From JACCTU01 sp963737405 (GTDB lineage Bacteria; Actinomycetota; Thermoleophilia; Gaiellales; Gaiellaceae), in assembly GCA_963737405.1 (NCBI GenBank), contig CAVTSL010000007.1:1-64000 (forward strand): a stretch of 64,000 bases of DNA. The letters run 5' to 3'. Shown here piece after piece: positions 14,208-24,087 of this stretch; position 1 is the first letter of the stretch, and the number at the start of each line of letters is the position of its first letter. The notes below the pieces were generated by a model, which was given only the letters and a program-made list of their open reading frames with translations, did no database searches and had not been told where the DNA came from. The position numbers were made by a program, and so were the translations under genes.

Positions 14208-14228
14208 GAGCGCTCCGCCCGGGCGCTC
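14208..14228 (+). terminator. Possible hairpin terminator after the second giant gene
   Basis: GAGCGC (14208-14213) can pair with GCGCTC (14223-14228) across a 9-base loop, about 40 bases after the stop at 14169. There is no T-run, so this is only a GC-rich hairpin in a plausible place. Confidence 0.3.
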
Positions 14229-14329
14229 GTCCACGGTGGACGTCACTTCGTTCACCTGTTCTGGGGATGCCACCGGTCATGAGGTCTTCCGATCGGGGTT
14301 GTGAACAGGTCGTTCGAATCGTTACGTCA

Positions 14330-14358
14330 TTGACGCCCAGCAAGAACAGCTCTACTCT
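14330..14358 (+). promoter_or_regulatory. Promoter for the LamG/beta-helix gene
   Basis: TTGACG at 14330-14335 and TACTCT at 14353-14358 are separated by 17 bases, and the GTG start lies 80 bases beyond. Upstream in the same intergenic stretch, ACCTGTTC (14254-14261) and GAACAGGT (14303-14310) form an inverted pair 41 bases apart. This could be an operator or chance. Confidence 0.45.
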
Positions 14359-14437
14359 GCCGCGCTTCCGCGTCCGCAGACGCGTTTTGCCCAGTTCCTA
14401 GCACCTTCGCCGACAGGTCGAAAAGGGGGATCGCCCA

Positions 14438-17113
14438 GTGTCCCACCATGCCTCCAGAGGCTCGATCGCGGCCAGGCTCAGCCTTGGCGCCGCGCTCGTA
14501 GCTGCCTTCACCACGTTGCTCGCCGGCGGCGGCGGCGCCGCTGCCGCGGCTCCCGCCGGCCTTGTCGCCGCCTACTCGTTCGACGCAGGCAGCGGCACGA
14601 CAGTCGCCGACGTCTCCGGCACCGGGAACACCGGCACCATCAGCGGCGCCACGTGGACCAGCGCCGGCCGCTACGGCGGTGCACTCATCTTCGACGGCGT
14701 CAACGACATGGTCAGCGTCGCCGGGTCGCCGTCGCTCCAGCTCACAACCGCGATGACGGTCGAGGCCTGGGTCCGCCCGACCGGGCTCAGCTCCGACTGG
14801 CGCAGTGCGGTCGTGAAGGAGCGGCCGGGTTTTCTCGACTACGCGCTCTACGCCCATGAGGGCGGCCCTGGGCCCGCAGGACACATCAACGTGGGCGGCC
14901 AGGACCGCTACGCGCGACCGGCGCCGTCGCGGCGAACACGTGGACGCACCTCGCGAGCACCTACGACGGGTCATCGCTCAAGCTCTACGTGAACGGCGCC
15001 CTCGGACCACGCTTGCAGCGTCAGGCCCCATCTCGACGTCGACGAACCCGCTCCGCATCGGGGGGAACGGCGTCTGGAGCGAGTGGTTCGCGGGTCAGAT
15101 CGACGACGTCCGCGTCTACAACCGCGCGCTCACGGAGGCGGAGGTCAGAGCGACATGACGACCCCCGTGACGGCGCCGACCGGCGACGCGCAGGCCCCGT
15201 CGGCTCCCCAGGTCTCTCGACCAGCGCGATCGGCCAGACGTCGATCACCCTCTCGTGGTCGGCGTCCTCGGACAACGTCGGCGTGACCGGCTATGGCCGT
15301 TACCGCAACGGCGCGCTCCTGAGCAACGGGGCCGGGCACGAGCTTCGCGTTCACAGGCCTCTCGTGCGGCACGACCTACACGCTCGCCGTCGACGCGTAC
15401 GACGCCGCAGGCAACCGTTCCGCGCCGGCACAGGTGACCGCCTCGACGAGCCCGTGCGCGACGCAGGACACGCAGCCGCCGTCCGTCCCGCAGGGCCTGC
15501 GCATCACCGGAGCACGCAGACGACGATCGGGATGGCGTGGAACGCCTCGAGCGACAACGTCGGCGTCGCGGGGTACCGCCTCTACCGGAACAACGTCGCG
15601 CTCACGACGATGCAGCAGCTGTCGTACACGTACACCGGCCTCCAGTGCGGCACGACGTACTCGCTCAGCATCGAGGCCTATGACGCGGCCGGCAACGCCT
15701 CGTACCGCCCCCAGGCGGTGGCGTCGGCCACCACCTCGCCTTGCTCGGCGGACGGCGAGGCGCCGACGACGCCGACCGGCCTGACGTCGACCGCGTCGAC
15801 CGACACGTCGGTCAGCGTGTCCTGGACGGCCTCGACGGACAACGCCGGTGTCACTGGCTACAGCCGCTACGTCGGCACCTCGCTCGTCAGCAGCGGAGCG
15901 GGAACGACCTACACCTTCACCGGGCTCGCCTGCAACACCGCCTACACGCTCGGCGTCGACGCCTACGACGCGGCGGGCAATCGGTCGGGACGCGCCTCGA
16001 TCAACGCCACGACGGCGGCCTGCCCGCCCGCCGGCCCGGCGACGGTCTTCATGTCGCCGTCGGGCGCCGACGGGAACCCGTGCTCCCAGGCGCAGCCGTG
16101 CCGCACCTTCAGCCGCGCGTACCGCGTCGCGGCGCCAGGTGCGATCGTGCAGGTCGCGGGCGGGTCGTACGGCGGCGAGTCCGTTGCCGTCGACGCCGCG
16201 AAGACGTCACCGAACGACGTCGTCTTCCGGCCGGCCGCCGGCGCGGCCGTCACCGTCACCGGTCAGATCACCATGAGCGCGGCGCACATCGAGTTCCGCG
16301 ACATGACGATCAGCCAGGTCAACTTCAACCCCTCCGCGGACGACGTGACGCTCCGCAACGTCGTCAACCAGGGAATGTGGTGGCAGGGCTCGTCGAACAT
16401 ATCGATCATCGGCGGGGAGATCGCCTGCCCCACGTGCGACTACCACTCTCACATGCAGAACGGCGGGTCGCCGCTGAAGGCACCGACGAACATCCTCTTC
16501 GACGGCGTCTACTTCCACGACTGGCAGTCGCAGGCCGGTGAGCACGTCGAATGTCTCCAGATCCTCGGCGCGGACAACGTCACGATCCGCAACAGCACCT
16601 TCAAGAACTGTGGCACCGCGAACGGCGGTCGCGGCGCGACCGGCGAGCCTGCACCTGCAGGCCTACGGCACCGGGCCGCTGCCGAAGAACATCCTCCTCG
16701 AGAACAACTTCTTCTACCCCTCCGGCAACACGTACACGCTGCAGGGCGAGGACTTCGAGAACTTCGACATGCGCTACAACTCGCTCTCCGGCCCGCTGCT
16801 TCTCTACAACGGCCCGAGTGCGGGCACCGGCATGGACTTCGTCGGCAATGTCCTGCGCGCGAGCCCGTGTACTGCGCAGAACAACGCCGCCCCGATCAAC
16901 TGGCGCTACAACGTGATCCAGGGCGGGACCTGCGGGTCGACGGACCGGAACGCGGCAAGCGGGTTCGTCGACCCGAACAACAACCTCCACCTGGCGTCCG
17001 GCGCAGCCGCGCGCAACGCCGGCGACCCCGCCGGCTACCCCGGCAGTGACATCGACGGCCAGGCGCGGCCGCTCGGCGGCGCACCCGACGCCGGCGCGGA
17101 CGAGGCGGGCTAG
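14438..17113 (+). CDS. Secreted LamG / 3xFN3 / right-handed beta-helix protein, frameshifted
   Basis: The GTG at 14438 follows a purine-rich ribosome site (AAAAGGGGGA, about 14421-14430) and opens a long signal peptide rich in Ala and Leu, ending near APAGL. Order: LamG (about 14550-15160), three FN3 domains (15170-15460, 15470-15740, 15750-16020), then a parallel beta-helix of the NosD/pectate-lyase-like type (16040-17100) that starts with SPSGADGNPCSQAQPC and contains repeated turns such as NITIRNSTF-like coils. The frame changes near 14935, 15000, 15140, 15215, 15340, 15510 and 16640. The C-terminal DIDGQARPLGGAPDAGADE is the usual closing strand of this beta-helix group. Its role is probably extracellular polysaccharide binding or cleavage, and no catalytic residues can be assigned. 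The stop TAG overlaps the stop of the convergent gene inside one CTAG. Confidence 0.75.
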
Positions 17114-17609
17114 ACCGCGGGGGCAGGAGACGAGCGCGGCGTCCCGAGCTGCTCGGCGAGGTACCCACGGAGGTCCTCGCCGAGCCACGGGACGCCGCTC
17201 ATCTGGCCTGCGGCGCGCGTGTCGTCGGCGAGCGCAGCCCTGAGCGCGTCCTCGTCCTCGACGAAGGTCGCGAGGCCCGTTGCGTCCATGCGGCGGGCGA
17301 GCTCGACCTGGTGGTCGTCGACATGCTCGCCATGCTTCTCGAGGCGCGCCATCACGATCGGCCGCTTGCCGTTCGCGAGCGAGATCATCACCGAGCCGAC
17401 GCCCGCGTGCATGACGACGGCGCGGGCCTTCCGGATGTACCCGACGACCTCGTCGAACGGCAGGTACTCGGCCTGGACGCTCGCGCGCAGCGACCGCATG
17501 TCGACGGGCCGTACTGGACGACGAGCTCCTCGTCGAGCCCGAGGTCGTACACCGCGCGCAACATGCGGTCGAACGGCGCTTCGTGCGTGCCGACGGAGAC
17601 GAAGATCAT
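17110..17609 (-). CDS. Alg13/PssE-like glycosyltransferase catalytic subunit
   Basis: It begins MIFVSVGTHEAPFDRMLRAV, the classic N-terminus of the PssE/EpsE/Alg13 family, which carries the C-terminal half of a MurG-type UDP-sugar transferase. After one frame change near 17500 it continues with a VMHAGVGSVM segment (the nucleotide-sugar-binding HAG motif) and a KHGEHVDDHQVEL segment typical of the family. Length is about 165 residues, as expected. Its ATG (17609) overlaps the TGA of the upstream gene by four bases (ATGA), so the two are translationally coupled. The pair would form a membrane-associated transferase adding a sugar (commonly Gal or GlcNAc) to a lipid-linked EPS intermediate. The exact substrate cannot be read from sequence. 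Confidence 0.8.
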
Positions 17610-18052
17610 CGGGCGAACACGTTTCCCGCGTAGCGGCTCTTCGGCAGCGCGCGCTCCATCTCTGGCCACTGGACGTACGTCCGGTGCGCGATCGGCGCGA
17701 CGAGGCGGCCGGTCAGCGACGGGCCTTCGATCCTGGTGAAGCTCTCGACGTAGACGATCCGCACACCGAGGAGCCGCCCGATCCACGCGAACGGCACGGC
17801 GACGCCGGCGCCCGTCGTGAGCAGGATCTTCGGTCGCACCTCGCGCAGCGTGCGCCACGCGAGCACGAGGTTGCGGAGGAGGTTCTTCAGGTTGCGGTTC
17901 GTCGGCGAGTGTGCGTACACGACGGGCTCGCCGCCGAGCAGCGAGCGCGAGTCGCTCTTGTCGAAGGTCACCCACACGTGCGAGTACGCACCCCAGACCG
18001 GCTCGAGCGCGAGCATCTGCTGGAGGTGCCCGCCCGACGAGCAGACGAGCAT
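17606..18052 (-). CDS. Alg14/PssD-like membrane-anchor subunit of glycosyltransferase
   Basis: An intact reading frame of 148 residues starting MLVCSSGGHLQQMLALEPV, the hallmark SSGGH motif of Alg14/PssD/Cps14F proteins. It continues with a TTGAGVAVPFAWIGRLLG segment and a VESFTRIEGPSLTGR segment, which in this family contact the membrane and the Alg13-like partner encoded next. Its ATG shares a base with the TGA of the upstream glycosyltransferase (TGATG), and its own stop overlaps the next start. It acts at the inner face of the membrane during EPS repeat-unit assembly. It is one of the few undamaged genes in this operon, which helps set the frame of its neighbours. Confidence 0.85.
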   Translation of the reverse strand: MLVCSSGGHLQQMLALEPVWGAYSHVWVTFDKSDSRSLLGGEPVVYAHSPTNRNLKNLLRNLVLAWRTLREVRPKILLTTGAGVAVPFAWIGRLLGVRIVYVESFTRIEGPSLTGRLVAPIAHRTYVQWPEMERALPKSRYAGNVFAR

Positions 18053-18972
18053 CAGGTCGGCGCGCTCGTTCGCCCGACCTCGAGCTCGGCTCTCGCGGCG
18101 TCCGGCCGCCTCGAGTGCGCGGCGGCGCAGGTTGCGCGGGCTCTGCTGCCGCCGCAGGTATGCGCGGGCGGCGGCATCCGAGCTGCGCTCGTCGCGCCGG
18201 ATCGCCGATCGCGCATAGCCCCAGACCAGGCCGAGCGCCGCGGGCTCGCGTCGCGCGTTCCAGAGCGCGCGGAGGAGCAGGTACCACGCGCGGTAGCCGA
18301 GGTAGTACGCGGCCCCGCCCTGGTTGACGCGCGCACGCCAGGCCGTGCCGTCCCGCTCGCCCTCGCGGCGGTGATGGCGGAACGGGAGATCCTCGAACGC
18401 CACCGTCCGCCAGCCCGCGGGCGTTCGCCTTGAACTCGTCGACTCCGTCCCAGCGCCACGCGCTCCTCCAGCGGCAGGAGCTCCTGCGAGACACTCCCAC
18501 CGGTACGCGCGCGACGCTCCCCACACGGTGCTGCCGGTCACGTACCGCTGCTGCCACCCGTCGCGCTGAAGCTCGTATGCGCTGCCGCTCGCGATCCCGA
18601 GCGACGCGTCGTCGTCGAACCGCGCGAGGAGCCCGGCGAAGTAGTCCGGGTCCATCGAGATGTCTGCGTCGACGTTCACGAGGATCTCGGGCGGATCGTC
18701 CTCGAGCGCGGTGATGCCTGCCTGGAGCGCGCGGACGATCGGGCGCGCCGCGTTCTGCGGCCGACGTGCCGGGAGACGAGAGCACGCGGATCCACGTCGT
18801 GCTCGCGCGGCGAGCTCGCTCGGCCACCTCCTGCGTGCCGTCGGTCGACCCGTTCTCGACGATGTACCAGGCGCGCGGCGCGGATCGTCTGCGCGGCAAG
18901 CGCTGCGCCGAGGCGCGGCAGGTTGTCGGCCTCGTCGCGGGCGGGAGTGACGACAGCGTAGGAGCGGATCAT
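18052..18972 (-). CDS. Family 2 glycosyltransferase, frameshifted
   Basis: The N-terminus MIRSYAVVTPARDEADNLPR is a GT-A nucleotide-binding strand. After frame changes near 18880 and 18800 come YIVENGSTDGTQEVAE and then EILVNVDADISMDPDYF, which carries the DxD metal/sugar site (DAD). Further on there are RRYVTGSTVWGASRAYRW-like and WDGVDEF segments typical of GT2 enzymes, then further frame changes near 18430 and 18080. About 305 residues once repaired. The ATG at 18972 overlaps the TGA of the asparagine-synthetase-like gene (ATGA). It would transfer one sugar from a nucleotide donor to the growing EPS unit. Donor and acceptor are unknown. Confidence 0.75.
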
Positions 18973-20897
18973 CCGACTGCGAGGCTCGCGCGCGCGAGCG
19001 TCTCGCGAGGCAGCGCACGCGGCAGGTACGACGACAACCACACCTCGAGCATCAGGACCGACAGAAGCACGTGGCCGTTCGAAGTGTCGGCGCCGGATGC
19101 GTGGTCCTTCACCAGCCGCTCGACCCCGCTGCGGTCGAGCAGCTCCGCGTAGCGCGGGTTCGTCCCGAGCAGGTAGTCGCTGATCGCGCCGCGCGTCTGC
19201 GCGCGGAACCACTCGTCGACGGCCTTGTGGAAGAACCCGATCTTCGGCTTGTCGATGATCCGATCCGGGATCAAGCCCGCGGACGGCGTGCTTGAGGACG
19301 TGCTTCGTGTCGAGGCGCCGGATCTTGTGACGCGTCGGGATCGTGGCGCAGAACTCGACCAGGTGATGGTCGAGGAACGGCACGCGAACCTCGAGCGAGT
19401 GCGCCATCGACGCGCGGTCGAAGTAGTGGAGCATGTCGTCGGGGAGGCCGAGCTGCGCATCGAGGTACAGCGCGGCAGGCAGTGGGTCGTTCCCGACGCT
19501 GCCGAGGCGCTCGCGTGCGATCCGCAGCGCGCCGTGGCCGTCGCGCTCGGCGAGCGGCCCGCGCACGAGCGCGCGTCGCAGGCCGGGGTCGAGCCGTCCG
19601 CTGGCACGCGAGCAGGCGTTCGGCCGGGTCCGCGGCGATCAGCGTGCGGGCCGCCCGGCCGAACCGCTTCGGTGCGCGGCGGAGCAGCGCGTCGCGCCGA
19701 CTGCGCGCACGGGCCGGGGAGCCGCGACCACGTGCCGGCGATCGCGGCCGCGCGGTGCTTGCGGTACCCGCCGAGCAGCTCGTCGGCGCCCTGGCCGGAA
19801 AGCGCGACGGTCACGTGGCTGCGCCGCGAGCTCGGAGAGCGCCAGGAACCCGAGCGACCGACAGGTCGGCGAGCGGCTCGTCCATGAACCACACGAGCTC
19901 CGCAAGGTCGACCGTCTGTTCCGCGAACGAGAGCTCGAGCTCGTGGTGGTCGGTGCCGAAGTGCTCGGCGACGAGGCGCGCGTCGGCGAGCTCGTTGCCC
20001 TCGCCCGCCTCGGCGAAGCCGACCGAGAAGGTCTTCACCGGCTCGCTCATGTGCCGCGCCATCAGCGCCGACGATCACGCTGGAGTCGAGGCCGCCGCTC
20101 AGCATCGCGCCGAGCGGGACGTCGCTCATCAGCCGCAGGCGCACCGACTCGTCGAGCCCCGCCAGCAGCCCCTCCGCCGCCTCGTCGAGCGCTCATCTCG
20201 ACGGGCGCGGGCTCGGGGTACTTCCAGTACGCGCTCGACTCGGACACCCGCGGCGTCCACCGATCAGCCGGTGCCCGGGCATCAGCTTCCGGACCGCCGC
20301 GAGCGGCGTCATCGGGCCGGGAACGAAGCCGAAGGTGAGGATACGCGTCGATCGCCTCGTAGTCGAGCTCGGTGCTCGACGAGACCGCTCGCAAGCAGGC
20401 TCTTCAGCTCGGACGCGAAGACGAGCAGGTCGCCGGCCTCGCGCGTAGTAGAGCGGCTTCACACCGAGGCGGTCGCGCGCGATGACCGCGCGGCGCTTGC
20501 GTCCGTCCCACAGCGCGAGGCCGAACTTGCCGCGCAGCTGCTCGGGGAATCCGTCGCCGCGCGTCCTCGTAGAGGTGCGGGATGATCTCGGTGTCGCAGC
20601 GCGTCCGGAACCGGTGGCCGCGGCCGGTCAGCCTCGAGCGCACCTCGTCGTGGTTGTAGAGCTCGCCGTTCTGGACGGCCCAGACGGTGTCGTCCTCGTT
20701 CGGGAACGGCTGGTGGCCGCCCTCGACGTCGACGATGCTCAGCCGGCGGACACCGAGCGCGACCCCTCCGCGCGGTACGTCCCGCGGTCGTTCGGCCCGC
20801 GATGCGTCATGGCGTCCGTCATCCGGTCGAGGACTTCCTGCTCGACGACGAAGCGGGGCTCACCCCGCAGCTGAACGACTCCGCAGATTCCGCACAC
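18969..20897 (-). CDS. asnB: Asparagine synthetase B-like, glutamine-hydrolysing, frameshifted
   Basis: A GTG start gives MCGICGVVQLRG, so Cys2, the glutaminase nucleophile, is present. The GATase2 domain follows (GPNDRGTY, SIVDVEGGHQPFPNEDD and GELYNH motifs), then a frame-broken synthetase domain with the PP-loop SGGLDSSVI near 20090 and a C-terminal KTDMASMASSLE-equivalent region (DRASMAHSLEVRVPFLDH). Repaired length is near 640 residues, as usual for AsnB. It converts Asp plus Gln to Asn, or amidates a sugar acid; AsnB-type genes are common inside polysaccharide clusters. It heads the coupled set asnB, GT2, PssD-like, PssE-like. A copy of the 16-bp palindrome lies 72 bases upstream. The intact Cys2 separates it from the lasso-cyclase-like gene at 47-48.9 kb. 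Confidence 0.8.
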
Positions 20898-20968
20898 GGC
20901 CTACTGAACGGTATTGGGACGCCGTTTCGGCGGCGACGGCCGATCGGCCAGAGGCTCGCCGGACGGGG

Positions 20969-20984
20969 CTAGCCGGACGGCTAG
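20969..20984. promoter_or_regulatory. 16-bp palindrome, site 1 (CTAGCCG-N2-CGGCTAG)
   Basis: A perfect CTAGCCGGACGGCTAG lies between the asnB-like gene (start 20897) and the upstream glycosyltransferase, whose stop codon it overlaps. A second, weaker copy (12 of 16 positions, centre GCCGATCGGC) sits at 20936-20951. It is probably an operator controlling the asnB-led operon. Confidence 0.65.
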
Positions 20985-21879
20985 GAGGGCTTCGTCAGCG
21001 CGAGCCTGAGCGCGCGTGCGTGGCCGCGCCGGGCCGCCATCCCGCCACGGCTGACGGCGACGTGCGTCGCCGCCTCGAGGGCGATCCCGGCCCGCTCGAG
21101 CGCCGCGCCGAGCCGGCTGCGGTGCTTGGCCGCATAGCGCAGCCGGCTCTCCGCGAGCACCGGCAGCAGGTTCGTCCGCGGCTCCGACGCCCCGCCCTCG
21201 TGCTCGACGGTCGCCGCCGGCTCGAAGCGGAGCTCGTAGCCGGCGCTGCGGAGGCGACGGCAGAGGTCGATGTCCTCGGCGTACATGAAGAAGCCCTCGT
21301 CGAGCCCATCGAGCGCCTCGAGGGCCTCGCGGCGCAGGAGGATGCACGCACCGGAGACCCAGTCCGGCGTGCCCGGCTCGGCGTATGCGCGCTCGTCGCG
21401 GATCAGCTCGTCGGTCCACGACGCCGTTGGGAAGAGCCGGTGCAGGAAGAACGCGCGGGCGAACGTCGAGCGCAGCCGCGGGTAGCGGCGCTGAGACCAG
21501 TCGAGCGAGCCGTCGTCGTCGAGGATCCGCGGCGCGACTGCGCCGAGCCCGACGTCGCGCTCGAGGGTCGCCGCGAGCGCCTCGATCGAGGCGCCGTCGA
21601 TCCGGGCGTCCGGGTTCAGCAGGAGCACGTACGGCGCGCGATCCCGCGCGCCAGCCGGCGTTGACGCCGTGCGCGAAGCCGCCGTTCCGCTCGAGCTGGA
21701 TCGCCGTCAGCGGGAGGTCGCGGACGACCTCGAGGCTCGCCGTCGGGCGAGGCGTTGTCGGCCACGATGACGTGGACGCCGGCGAGTCCGACGAGCGGCT
21801 CGACACAGGCGCGCAGGCGGTCGCGGCTGTTGTACGAGACGACGACGACGTCCACCGAATGCCCGGCGCGGTCGTTCAC
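20981..21879 (-). CDS. Rhamnosyltransferase-like family 2 glycosyltransferase (WbbL type)
   Basis: The GTG at 21879 (overlapping the preceding TGA as GTGA) opens with VDVVVVSYNSRDRL, then ADNASPDG. After frame changes near 21745 and 21640 it continues with NGGFAHGVNAGW and LLLNPDARID, the NxD variant of the metal site found in WbbL/RfbF-like enzymes. Then come WVSGACILLRREALEALDG and GFFMYAEDIDLCRRL, the conserved acceptor-side motifs. About 298 residues, the normal length. It would add rhamnose or a similar sugar to a lipid-linked glycan. The stop lies inside palindrome site 1. Confidence 0.85.
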
Positions 21880-23024
21880 GTGCGTGCGCCGTAGATCTCC
21901 GCGAGCTCCCGTCCGGCTTCGCGCCACGAGAGCATGCGACTCGCTTCGATGGTCGCTTCGCGGAACCGGCCGAGCAGCTCGGGCTCTCGGGACAAGCGGC
22001 GGAGGTGGTCCGTCAGCGCCGCGACGTCTCCCGGCGCGTGCACGAACCCGTCGACGCCGTCACGGCAGCGGGCGCCCGTCGCCTCCGAGACCACGAGCAC
22101 GCAGCCGCACGCCTGCGCCTCGTACGTCACGAGCGCGCTCCCCTCCTCGAGCGACGGGAACACGAACACGTCGCTCTCGCGCATCAGCCTTGCGGGATCG
22201 GACACGAACCCGTGAAGCTCGACGCTCGGATGCTCGAGGAGCGGCTCGAGGACGCGCCGGTAGTCGGGCTCCATCGCGCCGCAGACGATGAACCGGCCGG
22301 TGTCCGCCGCGCCCGAGTCCAGCCAGGCGCGGAGGGCGTGGTGCAGACCCTTCCGCGGCTCGCACCGCCCGACGAAGATCGCCGTGAACGGCCTCGGTGC
22401 GTCGGCCGACGCGCCGTTGACGAAGAACGTTCGGTCGTCGTACCCGAAACGGTGCAGGACGAGCTTCTCCGCAGGCACGCCGCGGTCGACGAACGTCCTG
22501 AGCGCGTACTCGGACGGGACGAGGAGCGCGTCGGCGACGTCGTACTCCCGTTCTTCCCGTTCGAGCGCTTTCGCGTCGAAGGTGTGCGAGTGACCGGCGA
22601 CGGGCTCGAGACCGAGCGAGGCGCGCTCGCGGGCGACGACCTCGTACGCGTGAGCGGTGTGCGTGTTCGGAACCTCGCGGAAGCAGGGGATGCCTCGCCG
22701 TCTCGCCGCCGCACACGTCTTCAGCGTCGCGCGCGGCCAGCAGTGGACGACGTCGACGTCGTCGATTCGTCCGAGCGCGGACGCGACTCGTCGGTCGTGG
22801 TAGCGATAGCTCCGGTCGACGCCCAGCGCGCGATGGGGCACGCGCCGCCCGAGCAGACGGAGCGTCTCGACGACGCGCACGTTCTCCGGGACCTCGGCGT
22901 GGACGGTTGTGCAGTACAGCGTGACCCGCTCGACGTACGCCGCGACCTCGCGCACCTGGTTGTACGCCGTCGTCCCGATGCCGGGCTTGCCGATCCCGTC
23001 GGGGAAGCTGTAGAGCACGTGCAC
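21876..23024 (-). CDS. Family 4 glycosyltransferase
   Basis: An intact frame. The best start is the GTG at 23024 (MHVLYSFPDGIGKPGIGTTA), shortly after the stop of the neighbouring gene. The long upstream extension of the frame has no family character. The N-terminal half has VDVVHCWPRATLK. The C-terminal half has the GT4 signatures FTAIFVGRCEPRKGLHHAL and VFVFPSLEEGSALVTYEAQA, i.e. the E-x7-E donor-binding motif. Length 382 residues, typical. It is a retaining GT-B enzyme, probably adding a hexose to the EPS repeat unit. Its stop overlaps the start of the next glycosyltransferase, so the pair is coupled. Confidence 0.85.
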   Translation of the reverse strand: MHVLYSFPDGIGKPGIGTTAYNQVREVAAYVERVTLYCTTVHAEVPENVRVVETLRLLGRRVPHRALGVDRSYRYHDRRVASALGRIDDVDVVHCWPRATLKTCAAARRRGIPCFREVPNTHTAHAYEVVARERASLGLEPVAGHSHTFDAKALEREEREYDVADALLVPSEYALRTFVDRGVPAEKLVLHRFGYDDRTFFVNGASADAPRPFTAIFVGRCEPRKGLHHALRAWLDSGAADTGRFIVCGAMEPDYRRVLEPLLEHPSVELHGFVSDPARLMRESDVFVFPSLEEGSALVTYEAQACGCVLVVSEATGARCRDGVDGFVHAPGDVAALTDHLRRLSREPELLGRFREATIEASRMLSWREAGRELAEIYGART

Positions 23025-23035
23025 GGCAGCGCCTG

Positions 23036-24087
23036 CTAGCGAATCGTCTGCATGCTCTTGGTGAAGCCGTGACGCGCGTAGTAGAGCCGTCTGTCGCCGG
23101 CGCGCTTCAACCGGAACGCCTCGCGCACGATCCGCTTCCCGCGGGCGCCGGGATCCTCGATCGGCCCTTGCGGCTCGAGCCACGCCGCCACCTCGGGGTG
23201 CGCCGGCCGCAGGGTGTCGACCAGCTGCGGCAGCAGCGACGGTGACATCGAGTCGTGGTAGTGGACGACGTCGACGGGCTCCACCTTCTTCGGGTCGTAG
23301 TTCTCGGGATGAAGCTGATCACCGGGAAGTTGTTCGTGTCCGGGACGGCTTTCCAGTTGAGGCCGAGGCGAAGCACCGTCAGGCCGAGGATCACCTGATC
23401 CATCCCGTGGACCTGCGCGTGGTTCCGGGAGACACCCTGGTCCATCGCGCGCTCGAAGTCGGAGACGAACTCGCGCCCGAACGACGTCGCCCGCCTGTAG
23501 GCGAACAAGCCTGCGTTCCAGTAGAACCGGATGCGGTGGCCGTCGCCCGTCGTGAGCCACGGCAGGTCGTCGACGTCACGCCCGATGAGCGCCGCGCAGC
23601 GCGACCAGAACGCGTCGTGAGGATCGTCGGAACCGGAGGAGCCGATCAGGCCGGTGTCCGGCGCGCTCGCGACGAAGTCGATCGCCGTCCGGGAGCTCGA
23701 GCTCGTTCGGCTCGCGGAGAAAGATGATGTCGCTGTCCATCCACAGGATCGCCTCGGAGTCGACGCGCTCCTCGACCGCCATCACTGCCTGGGCCTTGTT
23801 CATGTAGTGGTGCCAGACGTACCGCGTCTGGGGCCGGATGCGGACGAGCCGGACGTCGAGCTCCGTGAGACGCCGCCGCGTGCTCGACTCGAGCGGTGCG
23901 CCCATTCGAGGCGTCACCGCCACGACATCGAGGTCGCTGAAGCGCCCGCCGAAGCGGCGGAGGCTGTCGACCATCCGGATCGTCTTCGGCTCGAGCTCGC
24001 CGGACTCCACGCACGCGACGACGGTTATCGACGGTCGGTCCGTGGCGCGGCAGCCTCGGCGACTGATACGAGCTGCGTCCCCGTCAT
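23036..24087 (-). CDS. GT8-like glycosyltransferase-fold protein, frameshifted
   Basis: The body reads ITVVACVESGELEPKTIRM, then YMNKAQAVMAVEERVDSEA followed by WMDSDIIFL. DSD is a DxD-type site, and WMDSDIIF is the GT8/GT-A style strand. The C-terminal part contains FYWNAGLFAYRR, MDQVILGLTV and VHYHDSMSP, where HYH may bind metal. The N-terminus is uncertain: ATG 24087 (MTGTQLVSVAEAAAPRTD) is in frame with the upstream glycosyltransferase and needs one frame change near 24030 to join this body. Other frame changes lie near 23690, 23550 and 23310. It is likely an EPS-modifying transferase. No closer family can be named. Confidence 0.65.

Noticed and set aside
14254..14310. Inverted pair ACCTGTTC / GAACAGGT as an operator
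   Set aside because: Eight bases 41 apart, not repeated at other promoters. Noted with the promoter but too weak to call.
17108..17114. Shared CTAG stop codons of convergent genes (also at 63268-63271) as a regulatory device
   Set aside because: CTAG simply gives TAG on both strands, and tight convergent packing explains it.
17388..18899. Long frames antisense or out of frame to real genes (e.g. 500 residues here, 450 at 55.1-56.4 kb minus, 480 at 61.2-62.7 kb minus)
   Set aside because: They are rich in Arg, Ala and Pro, match no family, and overlap genes with clear motifs. GC-rich DNA opens such shadow frames. Parts of the 17388-18899 frame are real pieces of the frameshifted GT2 and PssE-like genes and are annotated there.
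18969..20897. Second lasso cyclase
   Set aside because: It has MCGICG with the glutaminase Cys2 and AsnB-like motifs, and no precursor nearby. It is better explained as an AsnB in an EPS operon.
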